Below, in pieces: positions 25,325 to 33,709 of a stretch of 45,503 nucleotides of DNA. The position numbers were made by a program, and so were the translations under genes. Below the pieces are notes generated by a model, which ran no database searches, was not told where the DNA came from, and saw only the letters and a list, made by a program, of their open reading frames with translations. Positions within the stretch are counted from its first letter, which is position 1. Each line of letters begins with the position of its first letter. This DNA is from Nitrosarchaeum sp. (GTDB lineage Archaea; Thermoproteota; Nitrososphaeria; Nitrososphaerales; Nitrosopumilaceae): NCBI GenBank assembly GCA_021414365.1, contig JAIOOR010000001.1, forward strand, positions 1 through 45,503, in the 5' to 3' direction.

Positions 25325-26173
25325 ATGAAAAAAACAGTGATTGGTATTACGGTAGTTGGAAAAGATAGAGAGGGAATAGTTGCAGCATTTACCAATTTCG
25401 TATTTGAAAACGGTGGAAACATTGAAAAAATAAATCAAAATGTAATCAAAGGTCTTTTTGGAATGTATCTTGAAGCCTCTTTTACAAAGGCGGTAAATGT
25501 AGAGAAGTTTGATTCAGGAATTCAGTTATTATCAAAAATAGAAAAAATGGATGTAAATACTCACCATGAAACAAATTCTGAAAAAAACATTGTAGTGTTA
25601 GTTACTAAGGAACCTAAATGTTTGGAAACTATACTTGATTCTGCCAAAAAGAATTCATTGAAGGGAAGTATTTCAGCGATCATTGGAACTGAAAAAACAT
25701 TAGAGTCGATAGTAAAGAAAACAAAGATCCCATTTATTGTAATTGACGAATCAAATCAGGAAAAAGCTGAAGAAAAAATAATTGATATTTGTAAAAAATA
25801 TGAAATTGACTTGATTGTACTTGCAAGATACATGAAAATTCTTAGTCCTAACTTTGTTTGGAGATATCCAAACAGAATAATTAACATTCATCCGTCATTG
25901 TTACCTGCATTTCCAGGTGCATTGGCATATGCGCAAGCTTATGAGAGGGGAACAAAAATTGTTGGTGTAACTGCTCATTATGTAACTGAAAACTTGGATC
26001 AGGGACCAATAATTTTCCAAGATTCTTTTAAAGTAGATCCAAATGATACATTAGAGGAAATTAAAACCAAGGGTCAAAAACTAGAAGCAGATACTTTGCT
26101 AAAAGCAGTAAAGATGCATCTAGAAAATAAGCTTGAAGTTCGTTGGAGAAAAGTTCATGTCAAATCTAAGTGA
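25325..26173 (+). CDS. purU: Formyltetrahydrofolate deformylase
   Basis: The 282-residue protein has an N-terminal ACT domain (ITVVGKDREGIVAAFTNFV) and a formyltransferase-like domain with ARYMKILSPNFVWRYPNRI, then INIHPSLLPAFPG and GVTAHYVTENLDQGPII, which contain the catalytic Asn/His/Asp set. PurU hydrolyses 10-formyl-THF to formate and THF. The stop overlaps a possible GTG start of the next gene, so the two are probably cotranscribed. Confidence 0.9.
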   Translation: MKKTVIGITVVGKDREGIVAAFTNFVFENGGNIEKINQNVIKGLFGMYLEASFTKAVNVEKFDSGIQLLSKIEKMDVNTHHETNSEKNIVVLVTKEPKCLETILDSAKKNSLKGSISAIIGTEKTLESIVKKTKIPFIVIDESNQEKAEEKIIDICKKYEIDLIVLARYMKILSPNFVWRYPNRIINIHPSLLPAFPGALAYAQAYERGTKIVGVTAHYVTENLDQGPIIFQDSFKVDPNDTLEEIKTKGQKLEADTLLKAVKMHLENKLEVRWRKVHVKSK

Positions 26174-26178
26174 AACAG

Positions 26179-26913
26179 ATGACAGAAATTAGATCTCAAT
26201 TTGATCCTAATCTAAGAGAAATTATTAAAAAAAATAAGCAAGTTGCAGTAATTCCGATTGGTTCAATCGAACAACATGGTCCACATTTACCAATTTCTAC
26301 GGATTCAGATATTGTAACTGAGATAGCAAGACAATTATCAGAAAAGAGAAACTTTCTACTGTTACCTACAATAACATATGGGGTATCATTTGAACATGCA
26401 CCGTTTTTTAATCTAAGTATCAAAGAATCAACTCTTCGTACAGTTGTTATTGATTTATGCACATCACTTTTTGCAAATAATATCAAGACAGTTTTTATCA
26501 TTAATGGGCATCATGGAAACCTAAAACCATTGAAAAACATAGACAAAAAACTAGGAAAAATATCAAAAAACAAACTCAGAGTATTTTCATTATCATATTG
26601 GCATTTTATGCAAAAAGAATTTGATCATGCTGGATTTGTAGAAACATCATTAATGTTAGCAATCTCAAAAAATGTTAAAATGAAATTGGCAAAAAAAGGA
26701 CTGGTAACAGATGGGATGAAGCAACAACAAATCAACAATTTAGGAAAATTAGCAGCAATATCATTTCCAAAAGTCACTAAAAATGGAATTTGGGGAGATC
26801 CAAGAAAAGCGACAAAAAAAGATGGTCAGATGATTTTAGAGGAAATCATAAAAAATCTTGAAAAAAAGTGTCAAACTTGCCTTACTGGGCATAGTTTAAA
26901 GTTACACCAATGA
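26179..26913 (+). CDS. Creatininase-family amidohydrolase (possible ArfB-type formamide hydrolase)
   Basis: The 244-residue protein has the metal-binding motifs of the family: PIGSIEQHGPHLPISTD near 22-38, INGHHGN near 110 and DHAGFVETSLML near 150, where the Glu of VETS completes the site. Members include creatininase, MftE and the archaeal ArfB, which removes formate in riboflavin/F420 synthesis. Starting at ATG 26179 after an AAGTGA stretch; GTG 26170 is also in frame. Lying behind purU, another formate-releasing enzyme, it may be ArfB; this is inference. Confidence 0.75.
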   Translation: MTEIRSQFDPNLREIIKKNKQVAVIPIGSIEQHGPHLPISTDSDIVTEIARQLSEKRNFLLLPTITYGVSFEHAPFFNLSIKESTLRTVVIDLCTSLFANNIKTVFIINGHHGNLKPLKNIDKKLGKISKNKLRVFSLSYWHFMQKEFDHAGFVETSLMLAISKNVKMKLAKKGLVTDGMKQQQINNLGKLAAISFPKVTKNGIWGDPRKATKKDGQMILEEIIKNLEKKCQTCLTGHSLKLHQ

Positions 26914-26957
26914 AATTTTAATATAATCCCTCAATACCAAAGTCAATAAGTGATATA

Positions 26958-27194
26958 ATGTCCGTTGATATGGCAGTAAAAGTACTTGATGAGAGTATCA
27001 ATCAAATAGTATTGATAAAGCTCAAAGGCGGCAAAACAATTAGAGGCAGTTTGCTCGGTTTTGATCAGCACATGAACCTGCTACTTGACTCATCAGAGGA
27101 AATTCCTCTTGAGGGCAATTCAAAAAGCCTAGGCACCATTGTTGTTAGAGGAGACAATGTTGTTATGATATCTCCTCCACCCGCAGCAAATTAG
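26958..27194 (+). CDS. Sm-like (Lsm) RNA-binding protein
   Basis: The 78-residue protein has both Sm motifs: Sm1 with LKGGKTIRGSLLGFDQHMNLLL and Sm2 with IVVRGDNVVMISPP. Archaeal Sm proteins form heptameric rings that bind U-rich RNA. The following gene is rpl37e, 10 nt downstream, the usual lsm-L37e pair of archaea. Confidence 0.93.
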   Translation: MSVDMAVKVLDESINQIVLIKLKGGKTIRGSLLGFDQHMNLLLDSSEEIPLEGNSKSLGTIVVRGDNVVMISPPPAAN

Positions 27195-27204
27195 GTGATT
27201 TGAG

Positions 27205-27372
27205 ATGACGCGAGGCACAACTTCAATGGGTGGCTTTACAAAGAAAAAAGTACACATAAGATGTAGAAGATGTGGAAACAACGCATTTCATAGACGTCAC
27301 CACCAATGTGCCAGTTGTGGTTTTCCAGAGGCTAAACGCAGAAAGTATTCCTGGATTAAATGGTATACGTAG
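27205..27372 (+). CDS. rpl37e: Ribosomal protein L37e
   Basis: An ATG at 27205 opens 55 codons with the L37e signature: basic start MTRGTTSMG, then [25 protein letters not shown], two CxxC pairs forming a zinc ribbon. It belongs to the large subunit. It sits between lsm and the next gene, whose ATG follows its stop with no gap. Confidence 0.96.
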   Translation: MTRGTTSMGGFTKKKVHIRCRRCGNNAFHRRHHQCASCGFPEAKRRKYSWIKWYT

Positions 27373-28305
27373 ATGCAAGAGATTGCAATTATTCTTAGTT
27401 CATTAGCTGGAGTTGCTACAGCAGCTGCCGCAAGAAAAATGCCTAGAAATAAAACACAATTACTGAGTCTAGGTGCCAGTTCTCATATAAAAAGTCAGAT
27501 TAATTCTTTAAAGATTGAAAAAGACATTCTTACAAAAACAATTTCTAGATTATATCAAACTGATTCAGATTTTCCAAAAATTCAACGTGATAAATTATTG
27601 TTAAGATATCAACATCAATTGGGAATTGTGTTAGCTAAATTGGAAAAAATGGAAGAGGCAAGTCACCATCCAGATTTAGGTCCAATTGGAGATGGACTAA
27701 TTACATTGATGGATCAGAAACTATCAAAATTAGACGACAGATTGTATGAATTATCATCAAAGATTACAACTGTTAATGCAGTTCCAGAAATAAAAAAAGA
27801 AGAAACACTTGAGAGCAAACAAGAAGCAAAAATAAGTAGAAAAGAATTCAAATTTGAAAAATCCGAAGAGATAAAATTAGATCCTATAGTTATCCCACAA
27901 GCAAAATCAAGACAATCATTTGAATTAACTACATTAACCAGATTTTCAAACAAAGAACCAGAATTTCCATTATTTAAAAAATACATAGAGCCAAAAGAGG
28001 AAATAATTCAAGAAATAACACAACCAAAAAAAGAGAGCAAAGTAGAAACAGAACAACCAAAAATTCAGGATAAAATTGAGATCATCCAAACAGTTTCAAA
28101 ACCAGAAATTAAATTTGAAGAAAAACCAGACATTAACAAAGAAGTTGCAAAGATAACTGAGCACAAAGCTCTTCCAGAACCAAAAATAAATCCAAACATA
28201 GTATTAGAAGATGATTTTGATGAAGATAATTCAGACGATCTAGACAAAATCAAAGGAGAGATTATGAAAGTTCTCTCCAAGATTGAGCAAGCAGAGGTAG
28301 AGTGA
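27373..28305 (+). CDS. Hypothetical membrane-anchored coiled-coil protein
   Basis: The 310-residue product is not recognised. An N-terminal hydrophobic segment (about 3-21, AIILSSLAGVATAAAARKM) could be an anchor. Residues 35-130 are heptad-like, rich in Lys, Glu, Leu and Ile. The rest to about 285 is a highly charged, Pro- and Glu-rich, low-complexity tail with repeated EEK/KPE elements, and the last 25 residues (DDFDEDNSDDLDKIKGEIMK) are acidic. It abuts rpl37e upstream and rpiA downstream without spacing, so it is part of their operon. A scaffolding role is possible but unproven. Confidence 0.65.
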   Translation: MQEIAIILSSLAGVATAAAARKMPRNKTQLLSLGASSHIKSQINSLKIEKDILTKTISRLYQTDSDFPKIQRDKLLLRYQHQLGIVLAKLEKMEEASHHPDLGPIGDGLITLMDQKLSKLDDRLYELSSKITTVNAVPEIKKEETLESKQEAKISRKEFKFEKSEEIKLDPIVIPQAKSRQSFELTTLTRFSNKEPEFPLFKKYIEPKEEIIQEITQPKKESKVETEQPKIQDKIEIIQTVSKPEIKFEEKPDINKEVAKITEHKALPEPKINPNIVLEDDFDEDNSDDLDKIKGEIMKVLSKIEQAEVE

Positions 28306-28980
28306 TTGTCTTACGATGATGCCATTGAGGCATTATCAACTGATGCATTAAAATTTGTAAAAGATGGTTTTGTTATTGGACTTGGTAGTGGCAGAGCGGC
28401 TACTACTTTTGTAAAATCACTTTCATCATTTGTAAAAATCAAAAATTACAACATAAAAGCAGTTCCAACATCATTGCAGATAAAATTGATTGCTGAAAAT
28501 GGAGGTATACCATTAGTGGAAGCTGATCATGTCGATCACATAGATGTTGTATTTGATGGTGCAGATCAAATTGATTCACAAAAATTTGTCATCAAAGGAG
28601 GAGGCGGATCTTTGTTACGAGAAAATATTTTGTTTAATTTATCTAAAAAGGTAGTAGTAATGGCAGACAAATCAAAATTTGTTGAGAATTTTACAAGAAC
28701 AGTTCCAGTAGAAGTTCATCCACTAGCAAGAAATTTAGTTACAGATTCAATTAAGAAATTAGGAGGAAAAGCACAACTACGTTCACTTGATAAAGGATAT
28801 CCGTTTTTTACAGAAAATGGAAATATTATTCTTGATTGTGATTTTGGAGTAATAAAAAATCCAAAAGAGCTTTCACAAAAAATCAAGCTGATTACAGGAG
28901 TGATGGAGTCAGGAATATTCATCAGAAAACCAGACGTGATTTACAAAGCCAAGATTGGCGGAAAATTTGATATCATTTAG
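28306..28980 (+). CDS. rpiA: Ribose-5-phosphate isomerase A
   Basis: The 224-residue protein starts at TTG 28306 directly after the previous stop. It has VIGLGSGRAATTFV near 25, the DGADQID catalytic loop near 85, KGGGGSLLRE near 99 (catalytic Glu) and MADKSKFVE near 120. It interconverts ribulose 5-phosphate and ribose 5-phosphate, feeding nucleotide synthesis. Confidence 0.96.
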   Translation: MSYDDAIEALSTDALKFVKDGFVIGLGSGRAATTFVKSLSSFVKIKNYNIKAVPTSLQIKLIAENGGIPLVEADHVDHIDVVFDGADQIDSQKFVIKGGGGSLLRENILFNLSKKVVVMADKSKFVENFTRTVPVEVHPLARNLVTDSIKKLGGKAQLRSLDKGYPFFTENGNIILDCDFGVIKNPKELSQKIKLITGVMESGIFIRKPDVIYKAKIGGKFDII

Positions 28981-29307
28981 AAGATAATTTGAATTATAAG
29001 AATTTCAGGCATATTCAGATCAAAATTATTCTAAAAAGTTCAGAAGACTAGTAAATTTTTGAAAATATGAACAATTTTGTCATTATTGCGAAAAAAAGAG
29101 ATCAGTGATTATTCATCATCCAAAATTAGCCATGATAAACCTCTTATTTCTTCCCATGGTAATTTTGATTCATTGTTATTTTCTAACATATTGCAGTATA
29201 ATGAAAAGTAGTTTAAAAGATCCATGAACAATTTGTTCAGATCAATGATCCATGAATTATATGATTATTCAAAAAGTGATGTTGGTTTAAAGTTTCAATT
29301 CAATATT
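28981..29307. other. Intergenic region with one possible micro-ORF
   Basis: This AT-rich stretch separates convergent rpiA and the cupredoxin gene. Apart from the 26-codon frame at 29109-29189 it holds a short palindrome, GAACAATTTGTTC at 29227-29239, and repeated GATCCATGAA words near 29220 and 29249. No other gene is supported. Confidence 0.4.
29109..29189 (-). CDS. Possible 26-residue peptide
   Basis: The ATG at 29187-29189 opens 26 codons. The peptide is acidic and has two tryptophans (KLPWEEIRGLSWLILDDE), which is not the composition expected of random AT-rich DNA. A TTTAAAC box on the same strand lies about 25 nt before the ATG, the leaderless promoter spacing seen for real genes here. 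No family is known. Confidence 0.4.
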   Translation of the reverse strand: MLENNNESKLPWEEIRGLSWLILDDE

Positions 29308-29808
29308 TTATTGAATAATTAACAATCCTTTCATTTCTGGATGAATTGTGCAATGATAAGTGTACTGACCGGATTTATCGGCTAAAAATGTAATTGATTG
29401 TGAGTCAAAATATCCAAGATCTTTAGAATGTACATTAAATTCATCTATGTTAAAATTATGTTCAGATTTTTCTTGAGGCGTGTTTTTTATTTCGTTAATG
29501 ATATGAAGCGATACTAAACTCCCTTTAGAGATGGTCAAGGTGGGACTAGACATACCATTTTGAACAATTTGTTTTCCACCTCTGCTTGACTGGTGACTAA
29601 ATACATAATGTCCATCACTTGCTTGTCCAGTCTTAATCAAAACATTTTCAGGAGCCAGAAATACTGGATAATCCAAATTAACAGGAATTAGTGATTGATA
29701 TACATAGTAAACTCCAGCTGCAATTATTAGAATTATTCCAATACCAATTAGTTTCATTATGGGTAGCTTTGGTTTAGACTGTGGTTTAGATTTTAGTTTC
29801 TTTGCCAT
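29308..29808 (-). CDS. Membrane-anchored cupredoxin (plastocyanin-like)
   Basis: The 166-residue protein has a basic start, one membrane helix (about 18-40), then a cupredoxin domain outside the membrane. Copper ligands are visible: His in SEHNFNIDEF near 115, and Cys, His and Met in YHCTIHPEMKG near 150-160, a complete type 1 set. Ammonia-oxidising archaea use many such copper proteins as electron carriers instead of cytochrome c. It is a single gene on the minus strand with dihydroorotase-like gene upstream. Confidence 0.87.
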   Translation of the reverse strand: MAKKLKSKPQSKPKLPIMKLIGIGIILIIAAGVYYVYQSLIPVNLDYPVFLAPENVLIKTGQASDGHYVFSHQSSRGGKQIVQNGMSSPTLTISKGSLVSLHIINEIKNTPQEKSEHNFNIDEFNVHSKDLGYFDSQSITFLADKSGQYTYHCTIHPEMKGLLIIQ

Positions 29809-29876
29809 ATAATGACTAGTAGACTTGCCTTCATTTCCTTTTATTAAGATATGGGAATTTTAGTTAAAAGATATCT

Positions 29877-31268
29877 TTACGTAATAGATCTTTTAACAAA
29901 TTTTCCATGTCCAAGTTTTCCAATAACTTGAAAATCTTCAGCTACTAGATGACCTCTTACAATTGTTTTAACAGGCCAACCTTTCAATAACATTCCATCA
30001 TAGACAATATAGTCAGAAAAGCCACCAAATAAATCAGACGATACTTTTTGTTCCTTTTTCAAATTTATCATGGTGATATCTGCATCTGCGTCTTTATCCA
30101 ATGTTCCTTTTTTAGGATACATTCCAAATATTTGTGCAGCATTTGTACTTGTAATTTTAACAAATTGTTCAAGAGAGATTCTATTCTTGTTTACTCCCTC
30201 GCTTAACAAAAGTGGTATTTCTGTACCTATTCCTGGAAATCCTGCCAGAGCACCCCAAACATCAGAACCTCCAAGTTTTAGTTTTAATTGATTGGCAACA
30301 TGATCAGTACCCATAGTGTCAATAAAATTGTGAGACAAGGCATCCCATACTGCTACATTATCTTGTGTGGTTCGAATTGGAGGCATTACTTTAGCAAGAT
30401 ATCCTTTTTGATTTTCATATGACATAGTAAGATAGTGAGGACATGTTTCAACAAAAATTTTAGTTCCAAGTTTTCGTTCTTCTTTAATTTGTTGTAATGC
30501 TTTTTGAGAGCCAATATGAACAAAGTAAATTGTACAATTATAGTTTCGTCCAAATTTTGAAACTGTTTTTATTGCCTTTGCTTCAAATTCAGGAGATCTA
30601 CTTTCAGACCATGCAGGAAGACCATCACGTTTTTTTTCTTTAGCAGTCTTTATTCCACATGCACATGATTCATAATCTTCTGCATGAACCAAAACAGGAC
30701 AACCGAGTGATGCAGCAGTTTTTACAATTTCTTCTACCAGTTTATCATTTAGATCTACAGTTGTTTCAGACAGCTTAGAAGAATATGGTGGCATGTCCAT
30801 ATACACATGTCCAACATCACCACCAAGATTCATGTAAATTTTAAATGAAGTGATTCCTTTTTCAATACAATAAGGCATTTCGCTTATTTGTTGAGGAGTG
30901 AAAATAGATGCATGAATTGTATAATCTACGTAATGGTTTTTGGATGAAGCGTCGAGTTGTTCAGGTAATGAAGTTTTAAATGAATTTCCCAATCGCAGCA
31001 TTCTCATCATGGTGGTTATTCCACCAATAGCTGCTGCATGTGACTCAGTTTTTGCAGCCTGATCAATTGGAGAGTAAACACCATAATGTACGTGTGTGTC
31101 TATTGGTCCAGGTATGGAAATTAGACCATTTCCATTAATTTTGTGATCACATGCAGGGATATCATTTGTAAAACCAACAATTTTTCCATCATCAATTATG
31201 ATGTTTTTATCAAGTACTCCTTGAGGTAAAATTATGTGTGAATTTGTGATCACGGTATCATACGTCAT
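29877..31268 (-). CDS. Dihydroorotase/dihydropyrimidinase-family amidohydrolase
   Basis: From ATG 31266-31268 the protein is 463 residues. It shows the cyclic amidohydrolase metal site in order: DTHVHYG near 58, a probable carbamylated Lys in SFKIYM near 145, VHAED near 195, FVHIGS near 245 and MGTDH near 310. Family members open cyclic amides such as dihydroorotate, dihydropyrimidines or hydantoins. Thaumarchaeal relatives are often labelled dihydroorotase, but no other pyrimidine gene is nearby, so the substrate is uncertain. Transcription starts from a region facing the divergent sugar dehydrogenase-like gene. Confidence 0.8.
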   Translation of the reverse strand: MTYDTVITNSHIILPQGVLDKNIIIDDGKIVGFTNDIPACDHKINGNGLISIPGPIDTHVHYGVYSPIDQAAKTESHAAAIGGITTMMRMLRLGNSFKTSLPEQLDASSKNHYVDYTIHASIFTPQQISEMPYCIEKGITSFKIYMNLGGDVGHVYMDMPPYSSKLSETTVDLNDKLVEEIVKTAASLGCPVLVHAEDYESCACGIKTAKEKKRDGLPAWSESRSPEFEAKAIKTVSKFGRNYNCTIYFVHIGSQKALQQIKEERKLGTKIFVETCPHYLTMSYENQKGYLAKVMPPIRTTQDNVAVWDALSHNFIDTMGTDHVANQLKLKLGGSDVWGALAGFPGIGTEIPLLLSEGVNKNRISLEQFVKITSTNAAQIFGMYPKKGTLDKDADADITMINLKKEQKVSSDLFGGFSDYIVYDGMLLKGWPVKTIVRGHLVAEDFQVIGKLGHGKFVKRSIT

Positions 31269-31388
31269 CAAAAAAATTCATGCTTCGCAGTCTATTATGC
31301 GTTGAGATAGGTTACATAAGAAAATCACGCTAGAAAATGCGCATAGAGTATAAAACAAACTTAACTAGCTCAAAATTATTATTTTTGT

Positions 31389-32936
31389 GTGAAAGTTTTA
31401 CTTTTTGTTTGTACAATAATTCTTATTGGAATTATAATTATTCCATATACATTTGCAGATCACACAGGTAATTCTGAACAGTCATCACTACCTGAGGTTC
31501 TTGATGAAAACTATGTAGTCGAACAATTTGTGGCAGAAGGCATTCCAAACAGTCCAACCACAATGACATTTGTCGGAGACGACATTTTGGTATTACAAAG
31601 ATATGATGGAATAGTAAGGTTGGTAAGAGATAGAGTTTTGCAGCCATGGCCTGTTTTGGATGTATCTGTTGCAAAAGATGGGGAACGGGGAATGCTTGGA
31701 ATTACATCTGATGGTTCCAAAGTTTATGTCTATTTTACAGCAGCAGACGTTGACGCGGGAAAGGCAATTGAAAATAGAATTTACAAATATGATTGGAATG
31801 GTGAAAAACTAGTAAATCCAGTATTACTCAAGACTTTGCCAAGCGACAATTATTTTCATAACGGTGGAGCAATGACTAGTTTCGGTGGACAAACATATGC
31901 AGTAATTGGAGACAATGGGAATTATGGCAGACTACAGAATAGAGATGCGGATTGGAAAAACGATACAAGTGTGATTCTCAGAATAGATCCACCAGGACCA
32001 TATTATGCTATGGGAATCAGAAATAGTTTTGGAATAACAGTAGATCCAATCACCGGAAACTTGTGGGATACTGAAAATGGAGATGATTCACACGATGAAA
32101 TCAACATGGTGCCAGAAAATTTTAACAGTGGCTGGATTGAGATAATGGGAATTACAAAGAATCAAACTCTAATTGATTCATTACCGAAATACGGAGATTT
32201 TGTTTACAGCAATCCAGAATTTGTATGGGAAAAACCAGTTTGCCCTACTGGAATTGTGTTTAGCACATCAGAAAAATTTGCACAGACTAACAGAGTTTTT
32301 GTAGGAGATTGTAATAACGGAAATATTTATCGTTTTAATTTAAATGAACAAAGAACCGGATTTATTTTTAATTCACCTGATCTTCAAGATAATATATTAA
32401 ACATCAATGAATCAAATAAAGAAATTTTATTTGGAACTGGATTTGGTGCAATTACAGATGTTGAAGAAGGCCCAGACGGTTTCTTGTATATTGTATCATT
32501 ATCCAATGGAAAAATATACCGAATAATTCCAAAAGAGGTTGTTCAAAGTATGCCTGAATCAAAAGGTGGTGGATGTCTGATAGCTACCGCAGCGTATGGT
32601 TCTGAGCTTGCACCACAAGTACAACAACTACGAGAGATTAGAGACAATAAATTATCACAGACTGAAGCAGGATCTAGTTTTATGAAATCATTTAATTCGT
32701 TTTATTACTTGTTTAGCCCCACAATAGCTGATTATGAAAGAGAAAATCCAGTATTCAAGGAAGCGGTAAAGATTATGATCACACCCATGATTAGCTCATT
32801 ATCAATCCTAAATCATGTCAATTTAGATACAGAAGAATCAGTATTAGGATATGGAATTAGTTTGATCTTACTAAATCTAGGAATGTATTTTGTGGCTCCT
32901 GCTATAATAATTATTAGCATAAGAAAGAAATTCTAA
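31389..32936 (+). CDS. Secreted PQQ-type sugar dehydrogenase-like beta-propeller with CFI-box C-terminus
   Basis: The 515-residue protein starts at GTG 31389 with a signal peptide to about residue 23. The body is a six-bladed glucose/sorbosone dehydrogenase propeller: LQRYDGIVRLV, GERGMLGI, HNGGAMTSFGG, YAVIGDNG, GIRNSFGITVDP and DTENGDDSHDEIN are the usual quinone/calcium-lining segments. From about 392 follows GGGCLIATAAYGS and a C-terminal hydrophobic helix, shared with the frameshifted gene at 18732. It likely oxidises an external substrate or serves as a surface propeller; cofactor use is not proven. Confidence 0.83.
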   Translation: MKVLLFVCTIILIGIIIIPYTFADHTGNSEQSSLPEVLDENYVVEQFVAEGIPNSPTTMTFVGDDILVLQRYDGIVRLVRDRVLQPWPVLDVSVAKDGERGMLGITSDGSKVYVYFTAADVDAGKAIENRIYKYDWNGEKLVNPVLLKTLPSDNYFHNGGAMTSFGGQTYAVIGDNGNYGRLQNRDADWKNDTSVILRIDPPGPYYAMGIRNSFGITVDPITGNLWDTENGDDSHDEINMVPENFNSGWIEIMGITKNQTLIDSLPKYGDFVYSNPEFVWEKPVCPTGIVFSTSEKFAQTNRVFVGDCNNGNIYRFNLNEQRTGFIFNSPDLQDNILNINESNKEILFGTGFGAITDVEEGPDGFLYIVSLSNGKIYRIIPKEVVQSMPESKGGGCLIATAAYGSELAPQVQQLREIRDNKLSQTEAGSSFMKSFNSFYYLFSPTIADYERENPVFKEAVKIMITPMISSLSILNHVNLDTEESVLGYGISLILLNLGMYFVAPAIIIISIRKKF

Positions 32937-33024
32937 ATTCTTTTTCAAAGCACAGATATTGTGAATTATAGATTTGAAGGCTTTTAGAAAATGAATAAAA
33001 ACACATCTCTTAGAGATAATGGAA

Positions 33025-33096
33025 GGGCCGGTGGTTTAGTGGTATAATGCCTCGTTCGCAACGAGGATGTCGGGGGTTCAATTCCCCCCCGGTCCA
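33025..33096 (+). tRNA. tRNA-Ala (anticodon CGC)
   Basis: A 72-nt cloverleaf: acceptor GGGCCGG/CCGGTCC with the alanine-identity G3:U70 pair, anticodon stem CCTCG/CGAGG, loop TTCGCAA (anticodon CGC), T-arm GGGGGTTCAATTCCCCC and discriminator A. It marks the left edge of the accessory region and would be a plausible integration site, though no duplicated 3' end was found. Confidence 0.95.
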
Positions 33097-33146
33097 TTAA
33101 AATTGTGTATAGGTAAAATTTTAAAAATAAAAAAGAGATTTAGCAT

Positions 33147-33287
33147 CTATCTCTTTTTAGATTTAGACATCTTCAAAAATTGCCATTGTCCTTTAGCATT
33201 AACTTGTACTTTTCTAATACATGTTTTGTCTTGACAATTTTTCATTTTTACAAAATGAATGCCTTTTGAGAGTTTCTTTTTTGCCAT
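33147..33287 (-). CDS. Small basic protein (46 aa)
   Basis: The ATG at 33285-33287 opens 46 codons. The peptide is Lys-rich (starting MAKKKLSKGIHFVKMKNC), with two cysteines five residues apart and a QVNAKGQWQFLKM segment that looks like a short beta hairpin. It is not recognised. It overlaps in a different frame the 3' end of the methyltransferase remnant, which suggests either reuse of that DNA or that one of the two is fortuitous. Confidence 0.6.
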   Translation of the reverse strand: MAKKKLSKGIHFVKMKNCQDKTCIRKVQVNAKGQWQFLKMSKSKKR

Positions 33288-33439
33288 ACTAAGTAACGCC
33301 GCTTGATATTGTTTTTTTCAAAATATTGTTTTAAAGAAATCAATCTTTCTTGTCGAACATATGGGGAATTGCCTATCACAATGTCAAACCCTTTATCTTT
33401 GATCCGAGTCCGCACTGGTACGAATCTTTTAGTTTTTGG
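33251..33439 (-). pseudogene. Remnant of an N6-adenine DNA methyltransferase (type IIG/Eco57I-like)
   Basis: A 63-codon open stretch without a proper start encodes KGFDIVIGNSPYVRQERLIS followed by LKQYFEKNN. This is the catalytic motif IV region of adenine methyltransferases, normally NPPYVRQE, and the residues around it follow Eco57I/PglX-type enzymes. Here NPPY is NSPY (33359-33373). These enzymes are normally several hundred to over 1000 residues, so only a fragment remains, evidence of a lost restriction-modification or BREX-like system. No other parts of the enzyme were found on either side. Confidence 0.6.
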
Positions 33440-33536
33440 TTAATTTTGAGAGATGTTTTGGCCATTTAGTAAAAAATAAGATTGTTGTAAAATATACAAA
33501 GTAGAAAATATTTAACATGTAAAAAAATTCCAAATG

Positions 33537-33576
33537 GCGGTTCAATTCGCTCTCCTCCGCATATGGCGCGGGAGAT
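33537..33576 (+). ncRNA. Candidate small structured RNA (GC-rich hairpin)
   Basis: In very AT-rich DNA this stretch is suddenly GC-rich. CCGC at 33557-33560 pairs with GCGG at 33568-33571, and the stem extends outward through T-G, a mismatch, C-G and T-A. TATTTAA at 33509-33515 lies about 26 nt before 33538, a proper promoter distance. It resembles a tRNA T-loop (GGTTCAATTC) only superficially. The 3' end is unknown. Confidence 0.3.
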
Positions 33577-33709
33577 ATAGTTAGAGAGTTGGATTTTGCA
33601 CTATTTCAGTCTCAAATTATAGATAAAAGGCAATTTCAAAATATGTCTTAGATCATAATTCAAAAGGAATGATTCTGATTTACATAGGTGTTTACTAGAA
33701 TTGTTGGAA

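Noticed and set aside
33081-33550. Attachment site duplicated from tRNA-Ala(CGC)
   Set aside because: The only match to the tRNA 3' end is the ten bases GGTTCAATTC, common to T-loops; a real att repeat should include the acceptor end.
33536-33576. tRNA fragment or permuted tRNA suggested by GGTTCAATTC and a GC-rich end
   Set aside because: The would-be T-stem pairs at only one position, and no D-arm or anticodon arm can be found up- or downstream.
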